NCBI RefSeq assembly: GCF_002795245.1
Contig: NZ_PGVG01000027.1
Location: forward strand, 31,030-95,029
Direction: 5' to 3'
From: Bradyrhizobium forestalis
GTDB lineage: Bacteria; Pseudomonadota; Alphaproteobacteria; Rhizobiales; Xanthobacteraceae
DNA: 64,000 nt
Positions 1 through 8,170 of the stretch are shown one piece after another. Made by a program: the position numbers and the translations under genes. The notes below the pieces were generated by a model, which saw nothing but the letters and a program-made list of their open reading frames with translations, was not told the origin of the DNA and did not search any database. Numbering within the stretch: position 1 is the stretch's first letter; every line of letters starts with the position of its first letter.

Positions 1-1
1 T

Positions 2-1072
2 GCCACCCTGCCCGAGGGCCTCTTCCAGAGCTTCCTTCAGGACGGCGCGATCTCGGGCGTCGGCAGCGTCATCGTGTTCCTGCCGCAGATCATCATCATC
101 TTCCTGTTCATCCTGCTCCTGGAAGATTTCGGCTACATGGCCCGCGCCGCGTTCCTGATGGACCGCATCATGGGCGGCGCCGGCCTGCACGGCCGCGCCT
201 TCATTCCGCTGCTGTCGAGCTTTGCCTGCGCCATTCCCGGCATCATGGCGACACGCGTCATCGACAACAAGCGCGACCGGCTGACCACGATCCTGATCTC
301 GCCGCTGATGACCTGCTCGGCGCGCATTCCGGTCTATACGCTGATCATCTCCGCCTTCATTCCCGCGAAGGACGTCTGGGGCTTCATCAACCTCCAGGGC
401 CTCGTGATGTTCGGCCTTTATGCGGCCGGCATCGCCAGCGCGCTCGCCGTCTCGTTCGTGATCAAGTTCTTCATGATCCGCGACTATGCGCCGGCCCCCT
501 TCATGCTGGAGCTGCCGGACTACAAGATGCCGCGGCTGAAATCGATCGTGATCGGCATCTACACCCGCGCCAAGATGTTCCTGGTGCGCGCCGGCACCAC
601 GATCTTCTCGATGATGGTGCTGATCTGGTTCCTGGCCTCGTTCCCGCAGCCGCCGGCGGGCGCGACCGAGCCGGCCATCGACTTCAGCCTGGCCGCGATG
701 ATCGGCAAGGCGCTGGCGCCGCTGCTCGCGCCTGTCGGATTCAACTGGCAGATCGCGGTCGCGCTGATCCCCGGCATGGCAGCCCGCGAGGTCGCAGTCG
801 CAGCCCTCGGCACCGTCTATGCAATCGAAGGCGGCAAGGAAGCGGCCGAGCAGATCGGCCAGGTGCTGGCGACGAAATGGTCACTCGCAACCGCGCTGTC
901 GATGCTGGCCTGGTACATCTTCGCCCCGCAATGCGCCTCGACGCTCGCCGTGATCCGGCGCGAGACCGGAAGCTGGGCCTGGATGGGCGTGACCTTCACC
1001 TACATGCTGGTGCTGGCCTATGCGGCGAGCTTCGTGACGTACAACGTCGCATTGGCGCTGGGGGCCGGCTGA
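2..1072 (+). CDS. feoB: Ferrous iron transport protein B, C-terminal part (cut by window edge)
   Basis: This is the membrane-permease half of FeoB, the inner-membrane Fe(II) importer whose missing N-terminal part would carry the G-protein domain. The frame is open from base 2 to the stop at 1072 (356 residues), with no credible start inside the window. The hydrophobic stretch VIVFLPQIIIIFLFILLLED, the conserved Gate-domain segment HGRAFIPLLSSFACAIPGI (its Cys matches the usual GCN/GCA position) and the later AAREVAVAALGTVY segment fit FeoB. Several further membrane segments follow, ending in the WAWMGVTFTYMLVLAYAASF helix. No feoA or feoC is visible downstream, so any partner lies upstream. 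Family assignment is from recognised motifs. Confidence 0.93.
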   Translation, partial: ATLPEGLFQSFLQDGAISGVGSVIVFLPQIIIIFLFILLLEDFGYMARAAFLMDRIMGGAGLHGRAFIPLLSSFACAIPGIMATRVIDNKRDRLTTILISPLMTCSARIPVYTLIISAFIPAKDVWGFINLQGLVMFGLYAAGIASALAVSFVIKFFMIRDYAPAPFMLELPDYKMPRLKSIVIGIYTRAKMFLVRAGTTIFSMMVLIWFLASFPQPPAGATEPAIDFSLAAMIGKALAPLLAPVGFNWQIAVALIPGMAAREVAVAALGTVYAIEGGKEAAEQIGQVLATKWSLATALSMLAWYIFAPQCASTLAVIRRETGSWAWMGVTFTYMLVLAYAASFVTYNVALALGAG

Positions 1073-1303
1073 GGCCCCTCCACAACAAAACTGCGAAAAC
1101 AACCCCATGCACAGTAGACGGGGGCTGTGAAATCAATGGCTTACGGGTGGACTAACAACACCCGACCACCGTCGCCCAAATTGCGCTTCGCTCCGGGCTA
1201 CGGACTGCCCCGGTTGCACCGTCGGGCAAAACAGGGGCATGATGCCATCGTCGGCTTTCAACGCCACCGAGATCGCGACCACCCAAAATCGCCATCAGCA
1301 TCC

Positions 1304-1433
1304 ATGGATCGCTTCAGCACTGAAAGGCTGATCGCCGAGCGACTGCACGCAGATCACCTCTCCGACCTCGTCGCGCTGCATCTCGATGCCGAGGTGTCAC
1401 GTTATCTCGGCGGGGTGCGCTCGGCAGCGAAAA
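1304..1433 (+). pseudogene. N-terminal remnant of a GNAT acetyltransferase
   Basis: About 43 codons starting with ATG at 1304 read like the beginning of a GNAT-family acetyltransferase: TERLIAERLHADHLSDLV, then LHLDAEVSRYLGG, which matches the usual 'TERLxLRxLxxxD...LxxDPEVxRYLGG' opening. After GGVRS the similarity stops and the frame runs into unrelated repeat-like DNA (ATGGGTTTCGCAAGAGCTC and following), ending at 1513. None of the acetyl-CoA-binding motifs is present, so it cannot be an active enzyme. The upstream part of the open frame (from 1127) also looks like fused intergenic sequence. Confidence 0.6.
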
Positions 1434-1528
1434 CCCGTCACGCTTCGACAGGGGCAGCAATGAATGATGGGTTTCGCAAGAGCTCTACCCATCCTACAGG
1501 CTATCTGCGCTGACCGGGCGCGGCGGAC

Positions 1529-1900
1529 TCATGGCTCCATCGTGTAGGAGCGCCCGGGTTCGAGCACGTAGATGGTCAGAAAACGGAGCGGTCGTTCCGG
1601 GTCACAATTGCGAAACAGGGTGTGCGGAACATCCGCCCGGTCCTGCAACGTCTCGCCGGCCCGGTATTGCCGCGGTTCGTCGCTGCCATAGGCGGATTCG
1701 GCAACGCCTTCGACGATGTAGATCGCCCCCGCAACGGGATGCCGGTGAAGCGGCGCGACGCCACCCGGCGGATAGGTGACCTCGACGACCATCAGCTCCT
1801 GCTGACGGCCGGGCAATGGGAGACGTTCGAGAACACTGCGTGTGACACCGGCAAACCCGGCCTGCTGAGCGCTTGCCTGACCGTCGATCCGTTCATTCAT
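1529..1900 (-). CDS. Small cupin-domain protein
   Basis: A 123-residue single-cupin protein. The two cupin motifs are visible: motif 1 around residues 47-65 (YPPGGVAPLHRHPVAGAIY, giving the metal-binding His, His and a later Glu in VEGV) and motif 2 near DRADVPHTLFRNCDP, with the second His. Such proteins bind a metal and act as small sensors, isomerases or dioxygenases; nothing here fixes the substrate. An upstream extension of the frame to 2014 exists, but the extra residues do not resemble cupins, so I place the start at the ATG at 1900 (MNERIDG). No operon partner is evident. Confidence 0.8.
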   Translation of the reverse strand: MNERIDGQASAQQAGFAGVTRSVLERLPLPGRQQELMVVEVTYPPGGVAPLHRHPVAGAIYIVEGVAESAYGSDEPRQYRAGETLQDRADVPHTLFRNCDPERPLRFLTIYVLEPGRSYTMEP

Positions 1901-2224
1901 GGAGCATCTGTCTCGTTCGAGAGTCTTGGGCCGCCGCGCCGGATCGCGGTGAATGACAATTGGAAATCCGGGCACAACGCGACAAGGTTGAAGGCCGAAC
2001 CGCTCGCACAGCATTCCGCCTCATATGCGACAGCCCGTTCAAAGCCTCGTGTCGTGGTCCCTGGAACAGGGGACGCGCCTTGGCGCAGTTCCATCGAGCG
2101 GTTTCGATGAAGCACTTGAACGCAACTGACCTGAACATTCGTTCAAGAAAGTTTCGTCCCTGTTCCTGCAACGGGCAATGGCGGCAGCTGTTGACCAGGG
2201 GACGTGCAAACCAAGGAGGAACAG
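1901..2224. other. Gene-free stretch with a short inverted repeat before the secreted-protein gene
   Basis: No convincing gene is seen between the divergent cupin and the small secreted-protein gene. An inverted repeat TGAAC-ATTC-GTTCA lies at 2132-2145, about 80 bases before the ATG at 2225, and could be an operator or part of a promoter. The ribosome binding site AAGGAGGA at 2214-2221 belongs to the next gene. The function of the inverted repeat is inference. Confidence 0.4.
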
Positions 2225-2458
2225 ATGAACAAGCTCACTTGCGCTCTTGCGGCGGCAGCGATGCTCGCAATCGGTACTCCTGCCATCGCCAACGCGGCCG
2301 GCTTCGGCGTCTATGTCGGCGGCGACAGGGATTATTATTACGGGCCCCGCGCGCGCATCTACGAGCATGACCGCGGCTGGCACCGTGGCTGGTACCATCA
2401 CGACCGCGACTACGACCGCGGCGTCGTGATCCGTCGTTATCACTATTGGGACGATTAG
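2225..2458 (+). CDS. Small secreted Tyr/Asp/Arg/His-rich protein
   Basis: A 77-residue protein with a clear Sec signal peptide (MNKLTCALAAAAMLAIGTPA, then cleavage near IANA-AG). The mature part is short and rich in Tyr, Asp, Arg and His (GGDRDYYYG, HDRGWHRGWYHH, then HYWDD at the end). The start at 2225 is chosen because AAGGAGGA sits seven bases upstream and because the signal peptide begins exactly there. A terminator follows directly. Proteins of this composition are common in Bradyrhizobium envelopes, but no function is established; the His/Asp density would allow metal binding, which is inference. Confidence 0.8.
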   Translation: MNKLTCALAAAAMLAIGTPAIANAAGFGVYVGGDRDYYYGPRARIYEHDRGWHRGWYHHDRDYDRGVVIRRYHYWDD

Positions 2459-2483
2459 TGCGAGCCAGCACGATCGAACAAGG

Positions 2484-2515
2484 AGGCCTCGCTTCGGCGG
2501 GGCCTTTTGTGTTTT
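2484..2515 (+). terminator. Rho-independent terminator after the small secreted-protein gene
   Basis: A 9-bp stem AGGCCTCGC (2484-2492) pairs with GCGGGGCCT (2497-2505) across a TTCG tetraloop, with one G-T wobble, and is followed by TTTGTGTTTT. It lies 25 bases after the stop at 2458. A second hairpin (GAGGCCGCC at 2535-2543 with GGCGGCCTC at 2550-2558) lies just beyond without a T-run. Confidence 0.75.
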
Positions 2516-2650
2516 GCATTTGGACGCAAAGGAAGAGGCCGCCCAGCGAGGCGGCCTCTGTGGCCGACGTCTGCTGAAGGACTCTGGATTGCTTCGCTAC
2601 GCTCGCAATGACGTCGTGGAAGCAGCCGCTACGGATGCTCCGATCCAGTC

Positions 2651-2890
2651 TTACCTGAAATAGCCCAACACAAGATCCACATCCGCGCTGCGCGCCACCG
2701 TGCCGTTCAGCTCGGCGTCGATGACGCGGCGGCAGGCCTCGATCGCGGCGTGGTCGCCGAGATCGTTGGCGGCTTCGAGCACGAGCCAGGCGACGTCGAC
2801 CGAGGCCTTGTCCGGCGCACCGCCGCCGAGATCGGCGGCCGGCGACTTGTTGATCTTCTTGCGAACCGCGGTGCCGAATTGAGGCAACAT
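2651..2890 (-). CDS. Small conserved hypothetical protein downstream of DUF2336 gene
   Basis: A 79-residue protein beginning MLPQFGTAVRKKINKSPAAD and ending in VDLVLGYFR. I do not recognise a domain; it is soluble, has no signal peptide and is likely alpha-helical in its second half (LVLEAANDLGDHAAIEACRR). The start at 2890 is preceded by GAGAGGGGAG at a good spacing. It lies 31 bases after the stop of the DUF2336 gene on the same strand, so the two are probably cotranscribed. The longer in-frame extension upstream reads through the tail of the neighbour and is not supported. Confidence 0.65.
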   Translation of the reverse strand: MLPQFGTAVRKKINKSPAADLGGGAPDKASVDVAWLVLEAANDLGDHAAIEACRRVIDAELNGTVARSADVDLVLGYFR

Positions 2891-2921
2891 TGCAGATACT
2901 CCCCTCTCCTCAGTGTACTTG

Positions 2922-4043
2922 TCAGTGTACTTGGAGCTCGGGCTGACGACCCGCCGCATCGGCGCCCGTGCCGGTCTTGCGCGACTGGTAGAACTTCAAG
3001 ATGCTGCGCGAGGTCTCGATCTTGAGCCGGCCGAACTCGCGCTCGTTGTCCTGGAGGTCGCGTGCGGTGATCAGATGATCCTTGGCGCCGAGGAACAGGA
3101 GCGACATCGTCGTGTCCCAGGAGAAGTCGAGCGCCTTGCACAAGACCAGGATCATCTCGCGATTGCGGTCCATCAGCGCGCGCTCGATCACGTCGACAGG
3201 CAGTGACGAGAGCAGCGACAGGCCGATCTGCACCTCGTCGAAGCGGTGCTGGCGCGCATAGTTCGAGATCGAGTCCTGATTGAGGTTGCCCTGCCGGTAC
3301 TGCGTCGTGACCACGCGCTTGGCGACGAAATAGCTGCGCGAGGACGGGCCGAACTTGGACTGGAGATCGCCGGTGACCTCGGTCACCGAGCTCTGGATCT
3401 GCGCCATCATCTCGGGCCGCTCGGTCTCGAGACGGCGGCGGACGTCTTCCGACGCCTTCGAAATGAGCTGCTGGAAGATGTGGCGCGGCACGTCCTTGCG
3501 CAGGCCAAGCTGTTCAGCGAGGATCGAATCGCCCTCGGCGCGGCGAACCATGTGCAACAGGCCCGATCCGGAGAAGCGCGCCCCCTCGTTCTTGGCGACC
3601 GACGTCACGACCTCCTGGTTGCCGCGCTTGACCAGCACGTCGGTCACGGCTTCGCCGAGCGACTGGCGCTGGGAAATCGCGAGCAGATGCGCCTGGCCCT
3701 TGGTCATGGCGCTCTCGACCAGCATCTTCTCGTCAATGCGATTGGAGTTGCGCAGCACGGGACCTGCGACCTCGATCTCGTCGTCGAGGGCGAGCTTTTC
3801 GATGACGTTGAGCGGGGCGTGATCGCACGCCGACATGACTTCGGAGAGCTGCGCGCGCGCAGCAACCTCGATCTCGTCGGCGAGCCGGCCGATGACCTCG
3901 CCGAACATGCTGATCTCATCGTCGCTGTAGCGGCCGGTGATCAGGATATCGGTCGCATGCCACAACGCCTTCGCCCTGCTTTCGTCCGAGCCGCGCGCGA
4001 TCGCGTCGTCCAGATCCTGTAGAAGCGATTTCGCCCCGTTCAT
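2922..4043 (-). CDS. DUF2336 domain-containing protein
   Basis: A 373-residue, mostly helical cytoplasmic protein recognised as the DUF2336 family, which is largely alphaproteobacterial and sometimes linked to flagellar, pilus or signalling loci. Segments typical of it are the N-terminal helical repeats (SDDEISMFGEVIGRLADEIE, HAPLNVIEKLALDDEIEVAG) and the C-terminal region NRNDE-like 'DFSWDTTMSLLFLGAKDH'. The ATG at 4043 is chosen over a GTG nine bases upstream because of the spacing from a GGGG purine run. The end of the gene carries a tandem 12-bp duplication that repeats its stop codon in frame. Its biochemical role is unknown. Confidence 0.82.
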   Translation of the reverse strand: MNGAKSLLQDLDDAIARGSDESRAKALWHATDILITGRYSDDEISMFGEVIGRLADEIEVAARAQLSEVMSACDHAPLNVIEKLALDDEIEVAGPVLRNSNRIDEKMLVESAMTKGQAHLLAISQRQSLGEAVTDVLVKRGNQEVVTSVAKNEGARFSGSGLLHMVRRAEGDSILAEQLGLRKDVPRHIFQQLISKASEDVRRRLETERPEMMAQIQSSVTEVTGDLQSKFGPSSRSYFVAKRVVTTQYRQGNLNQDSISNYARQHRFDEVQIGLSLLSSLPVDVIERALMDRNREMILVLCKALDFSWDTTMSLLFLGAKDHLITARDLQDNEREFGRLKIETSRSILKFYQSRKTGTGADAAGRQPELQVH

Positions 4044-4238
4044 CTCGATCACCCCAGTTCTTGGTAGCCCTTTGGCGCGCCGTCCCGCCGCTCGCGGCGC
4101 GACGCCGAATTCCTCTGGGAACCGACGCTAGAGATGAAACGCGAGAATTCAGTAAAATCGGCAAATCAGTTTTGCCGGGCAAAATTCATTCAAATGCGAG
4201 GGAATGGATTTACCGATGGAGAAGGAGGAAGGTGCGCT

Positions 4239-4356
4239 CCCTCTCCCGCTTGCGGGAGAGGGTTGGGGAGAGGGTGTCTCCGCACCGGGATAATCTCCAA
4301 GCGGAGAGAACCCTCACCCGCGCCTTCGGCGCGACCTCTCCCGCAAGCGGGAGAGG
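4239..4356. repeat. Palindromic intergenic repeat (CTCTCCC family), copy 1
   Basis: Two outward hairpins flank a spacer: CTCTCCCGC-TT-GCGGGAGAG at about 4241-4260 and CCTCTCCCGC-AA-GCGGGAGAGG at about 4335-4356, with the inner arms GGAGAGGGTG and CCCTCACCC. It fills most of the gap between the DUF2336 gene and the AsmA gene (4044-4399), which holds nothing else I can identify. Related copies occur at 35676-35816 (inside uvrD), 46471-46640 and 48103-48250. Confidence 0.85.
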
Positions 4357-4399
4357 TAAGAGGAGCCCGCGGCTCAAGCTCGCTTAACTCACGTCGTTC

Positions 4400-7300
4400 T
4401 CACGGATTCTGCGGCGTCAGCACCAGCGGCGGTTTTGGCTTGGGCTTTGCGGGCGGCGGGCCTGGGGCCGGCTTCACCTCGATCGGCGGCGGCAGCGGTG
4501 CGAGCTGCTGGCTGGCAAGTGGCGGGCTGGGCGCGGCGGGAGCGGCCTGCGGTGCCTTCGGCGTCGGCGCGGCCTTTGGTTTCGGCGGCGCACGGCGCGG
4601 ATCGCGGCTGGGCAGCGGCACATCCGGCAGCGGCGGCTCCGGATCGGGCGAGACCAGCGTCGGCAGCGCGGCCGTTGCCGGCGGCGGCTCACCGCGCTCG
4701 ATGGCGTCTAACCGCCGCGTCTCGCGATCGATCGTGCGCACCGCGAGCCACGACGACAGCGGCGCGAGGTCGATGGTACGGCTCAGCTTGTCGGGGGGCC
4801 CTGCCGCGAACAGCTGGATCTCCGGCGGAGCACCGGAGAGCCCGGTCATGATCGGCGTCAGGCTGGCGCGGATGTCGGCTTGGTCGGCGGGAATGTCGTA
4901 GCCGCCGGAAACGATGGCGCGGGCGTTCTTCGCTTCCAGCGGCGTTGCGCCGACCCGCAGGCGGCCATCGCGGATCGTGAACGGGATCTGCGCCGAGGGC
5001 ACCGCAATGCGACCCGCCGACAGCGCGGGCTCGACGAGCTGCCGCAGCCGGTTGTCGTCGTTGCCCTGACCGCCGTCGCTGGCGCGGATGGCGATCTCGA
5101 ACGCGCGCGGATTGAGGCCGGCGATCTCGGCGGATTCGAGCGTCACCGTGCCATTGCCGGCGAGCGCACCGGTCATGGCCGCGACGCTGCGGCCCTGGCT
5201 GGTCAGCGCCATCTGCACCGAGGCGCGCCCCTTGGGCAGTGCGAGGTCGCGATAGCGCAGCGCCGCGGCATCGACATTGCCGAGCTCGATGCGCGCGTTC
5301 AGCGCAAGACCACCCGCGCTATTGCGCGCGTCAAGGCTCGCAGACATCTCGCCGCCGCCGATGCCGCCTTTGAGCGCATCGAGCGCGAGCGACTGGCCGT
5401 CACTCCGGATCGTGCCCGCAAAGGGGCGCAGCTCGATGCCACCAGGCAACGTGCCGCGCAGCGCCTGGAAGGCGACGCGGCCACGCCAGCCGCTGACGAG
5501 TCCTGCAGTGAGCGGCTCGCCGGACTCATGTCCGGCCGCGCCGATGGCGATTGCGAGCGCCGGCGCCAGATCGAGCGAGTCGAGACCAACCTCGCCGTCG
5601 ACGTTCTTGTCCTGATCGAGCGTCACCGAAACATGTCCGCGCAGATGCGAGCCCGCTGCATTGCCGTCGAGATCGTCGAAGCTCAGGCGATTGCCTGATA
5701 GCGTGAGGCGGGAGGACAGGCTGACATTCTGCGCCGGTTTGTCGGCTGGGCCGATCCCGAGCAGCGGCGCCAGATTGACGTTGCGCACGCGCAGATTCAC
5801 GCTCGCCTTCGGTTCGAGTGATTTGGGTTCTGACGATTTGGGCTCCGACAATTCGATGCTGCCCTGCGCGTCCGCATCGAGCCCGCCGCCGCTGAGCTTT
5901 GCGTTCAATTGCACTGGACGGCGCCAGGCGCCGCTCAACCGGCCTTCGAATTGCGAAGCGCCCTCGCCGGCGGCCACGATGCGATCGAGCCCCAGCAGTG
6001 CCAGCAGGGCGCCGGCCTGCGGCGCCGAGACTTTCGAGTCCAGCGTGAAGTCGCTGTTGCGCAGGCGATCGAGGTCGATGCCGCCGATGGCGGCGGACGG
6101 CGTCTGCGCGACCAGCGTCGCGGTTGCCTTGAGCTGCGGTGCGTCGAGGTCGAGCATGACGCGGGCATTGCTGCGATCGGCATGCTCGGCGTTCTTATCG
6201 AGGTTGAGATCGAGCTTCAGACGCGTCGCGCCTGATAATGCCGGGATGGCATCGACGCGCGCGCGCAGCGCGGGCGCAAACGGCTCGATCAGCGCGGTGA
6301 GCTCGCGCAGCGAATTGGCCGACGATTTCAGCGCGAGCTTGCCGGTGGCATGCGTGCGGTCGAAGCTGCCGCTCGCCTCCGTGGTCACGCCGCTGGCCTG
6401 GCCGAAGCGCAACTGCTCCAGCGACAGCGATGCCGGGCTGTAAGCGAGCTTGGCTGCGAACGGCCGCAGCTCCTGGCCGGCGGAGATCGCGCGGCCGACA
6501 TCGAGCGAGAGCTTTGCTTCCTCCGGCCATTCGCCTTGCGGTCCTGCGAGCGCGCGCACGAAGCTTGCGGCGGCATCGAGATCGAGGCGGTCGGCCTTGA
6601 GCTCGGCATCGATCCGCGAGCCGTTGCTCGCGCCGGTCTGCACGAAGGCAATGCGGCCTTCGACCGCGCCGCCCTCGATGTCGGCCTTCAGCCTGTCGAT
6701 GGCGAGATGGTTGGCGGCGATCGTGACGTCACCGGCGAGGCGCAGCGGCCGCGTGCTGCGGCGGTTGATCTCGTTGCGGCCCTGGAGCCAGGCCACCAGC
6801 GTGTCCGGATCGGACGATTCGACGCTGAGGCGGCCGCTGAAGCTGTCGGCGCCGGGAGCTGCGCCATTGAGCGAGAGCTGCGTCATGCCAGGCGCGCGCA
6901 GCTCGAGCCGCCGGAAGGTCCAGGACCGGCCGTCGGTCGCAAGCTCGGTCGCGATGTTCTGGAGCGGGCGGCCACCGAGCATGATCTGGTCGGAGTTGAA
7001 CTCGATCTGCGCCGGGATCGGCGCTTGCGGGATCGCGGCGAGGCCTGCGCGCAGCGCCGGCAGGATGCGCAGCGGCTCGGAATCGTTCTTGGCCGCCAGC
7101 CTGTCGGCATCGATCTGGCGCGCCGACAGCACCGCGCGCAGCAACGGCGAAGCACCGAAGCTGACGTCGCCGACGCCGCCAACTTTCAATGCGTTGTCAT
7201 CAGTGCCGATGCTCGCATCGATCTGGTCGAACTTGGCGCCGGCCGGGTCGGCCTTGAGTTTTGCGGTGAGCTTCCACGGCGTCGCCCCCGCCTCTCCGGC

Positions 7301-8038
7301 TTTCTTCACCACCGGCGCGGCGAGCGTCAGCGCGCCATCGAATTTCGGCTGGCGATTGTCGAAGGCGAGCACGCCTTCGAGATCGGCGAGGATGGCGCGC
7401 TCGCCGGGATCGATGTTGAGGTGAAGACGGGTCGCGCTGCCGTCGGCGCTGGGGCCGGAGGAGATGCGGAACGGGTAGCGCACTCCGCTAACGGTGAAGC
7501 TGCCGTCGCCGCGCACCGAGCCTGCGAGCGAGCGCACGTCGCCGGAGAAGACGATGTCGTTCAATTCCAGCGTCGAGCGGCTGGCGGCATCGTGCAAGGC
7601 GATGCGGCCGGTGAGATTCAGCCGCTCGATGGCGAGGGACCCCATATTGAAGGTGCCGGTCGCGGTGGACGGCAAATCGACCCGCCCGCGCGCATCGAGG
7701 CCAAGATCGACCGCCATGCCGCCCACCGAGAGCTCGGTGGCGCGCCATTCGCCGCGCATCAGGGAGCCCAGGCTGAACTCGACGTCGAGCTTGTCGGCGC
7801 GCAGGCGGCCGAGATCGTTGTTGCCGCCGAAGGTGACGGCACGCAGCCGCAGCGTCGGCGTCGGCAACAGCCGCGCATCGAGTTCGCCCCCCACCCGCAC
7901 CGGCACGCCGATGATCTTGCCAGCCTCCGCCTCGAACTGGGGCCTGAACTGGTTCCAGTCGATGTAGTAAGGCCCGATCAGCGCGGCCAGCAGCGCAATG
8001 ATGAAGGCAATCGCCAATCCGAGCAGCGTCGTCTGCAC
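4400..8038 (-). CDS. Large AsmA-family envelope protein
   Basis: A 1212-residue AsmA-like protein. It has one N-terminal membrane anchor (LLGLAIAFIIALLAALIG) followed by the family opening YYIDWNQFRPQFEAEAGKI and G-V-x-V-x-G-E-L-D-A, then a very long beta-rich region of AsmA/TamB-like repeats, and finally a Pro/Ala/Lys-rich low-complexity tail over the last ~90 residues. Members span the periplasm and are implicated in outer-membrane assembly and lipid transport. The annotated TTG six codons upstream is possible, but the GTG at 8038 has GAGGGGAG five bases before it. It stands alone, with no operon partner. Confidence 0.9.
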   Translation of the reverse strand: MQTTLLGLAIAFIIALLAALIGPYYIDWNQFRPQFEAEAGKIIGVPVRVGGELDARLLPTPTLRLRAVTFGGNNDLGRLRADKLDVEFSLGSLMRGEWRATELSVGGMAVDLGLDARGRVDLPSTATGTFNMGSLAIERLNLTGRIALHDAASRSTLELNDIVFSGDVRSLAGSVRGDGSFTVSGVRYPFRISSGPSADGSATRLHLNIDPGERAILADLEGVLAFDNRQPKFDGALTLAAPVVKKAGEAGATPWKLTAKLKADPAGAKFDQIDASIGTDDNALKVGGVGDVSFGASPLLRAVLSARQIDADRLAAKNDSEPLRILPALRAGLAAIPQAPIPAQIEFNSDQIMLGGRPLQNIATELATDGRSWTFRRLELRAPGMTQLSLNGAAPGADSFSGRLSVESSDPDTLVAWLQGRNEINRRSTRPLRLAGDVTIAANHLAIDRLKADIEGGAVEGRIAFVQTGASNGSRIDAELKADRLDLDAAASFVRALAGPQGEWPEEAKLSLDVGRAISAGQELRPFAAKLAYSPASLSLEQLRFGQASGVTTEASGSFDRTHATGKLALKSSANSLRELTALIEPFAPALRARVDAIPALSGATRLKLDLNLDKNAEHADRSNARVMLDLDAPQLKATATLVAQTPSAAIGGIDLDRLRNSDFTLDSKVSAPQAGALLALLGLDRIVAAGEGASQFEGRLSGAWRRPVQLNAKLSGGGLDADAQGSIELSEPKSSEPKSLEPKASVNLRVRNVNLAPLLGIGPADKPAQNVSLSSRLTLSGNRLSFDDLDGNAAGSHLRGHVSVTLDQDKNVDGEVGLDSLDLAPALAIAIGAAGHESGEPLTAGLVSGWRGRVAFQALRGTLPGGIELRPFAGTIRSDGQSLALDALKGGIGGGEMSASLDARNSAGGLALNARIELGNVDAAALRYRDLALPKGRASVQMALTSQGRSVAAMTGALAGNGTVTLESAEIAGLNPRAFEIAIRASDGGQGNDDNRLRQLVEPALSAGRIAVPSAQIPFTIRDGRLRVGATPLEAKNARAIVSGGYDIPADQADIRASLTPIMTGLSGAPPEIQLFAAGPPDKLSRTIDLAPLSSWLAVRTIDRETRRLDAIERGEPPPATAALPTLVSPDPEPPLPDVPLPSRDPRRAPPKPKAAPTPKAPQAAPAAPSPPLASQQLAPLPPPIEVKPAPGPPPAKPKPKPPLVLTPQNP

Positions 8039-8170
8039 GGGTCTCCCCTCGGCCAAACCGGCCCGGGCCGAACCTGAGGGCCTCAGGCGCGCCGGAACAG
8101 CTCCCTATATAAGGGGAAGTGTGGCGAAGTCACAGCGACTGTTGCGCGCGGAGGTTAACGCTGGGCGGCC

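Noticed and set aside
2577..2612. Possible RNA gene or attachment site around GGATTGCTTCGCTACGCTCGCAATGACG
   Set aside because: This is a short hairpin-like word that I recall as widespread in Bradyrhizobium intergenic DNA; nothing marks it as an RNA gene or att site.
6350..8077. 575-codon frame opposite the AsmA gene
   Set aside because: Shadow with unbalanced composition; the AsmA frame runs through without a break.
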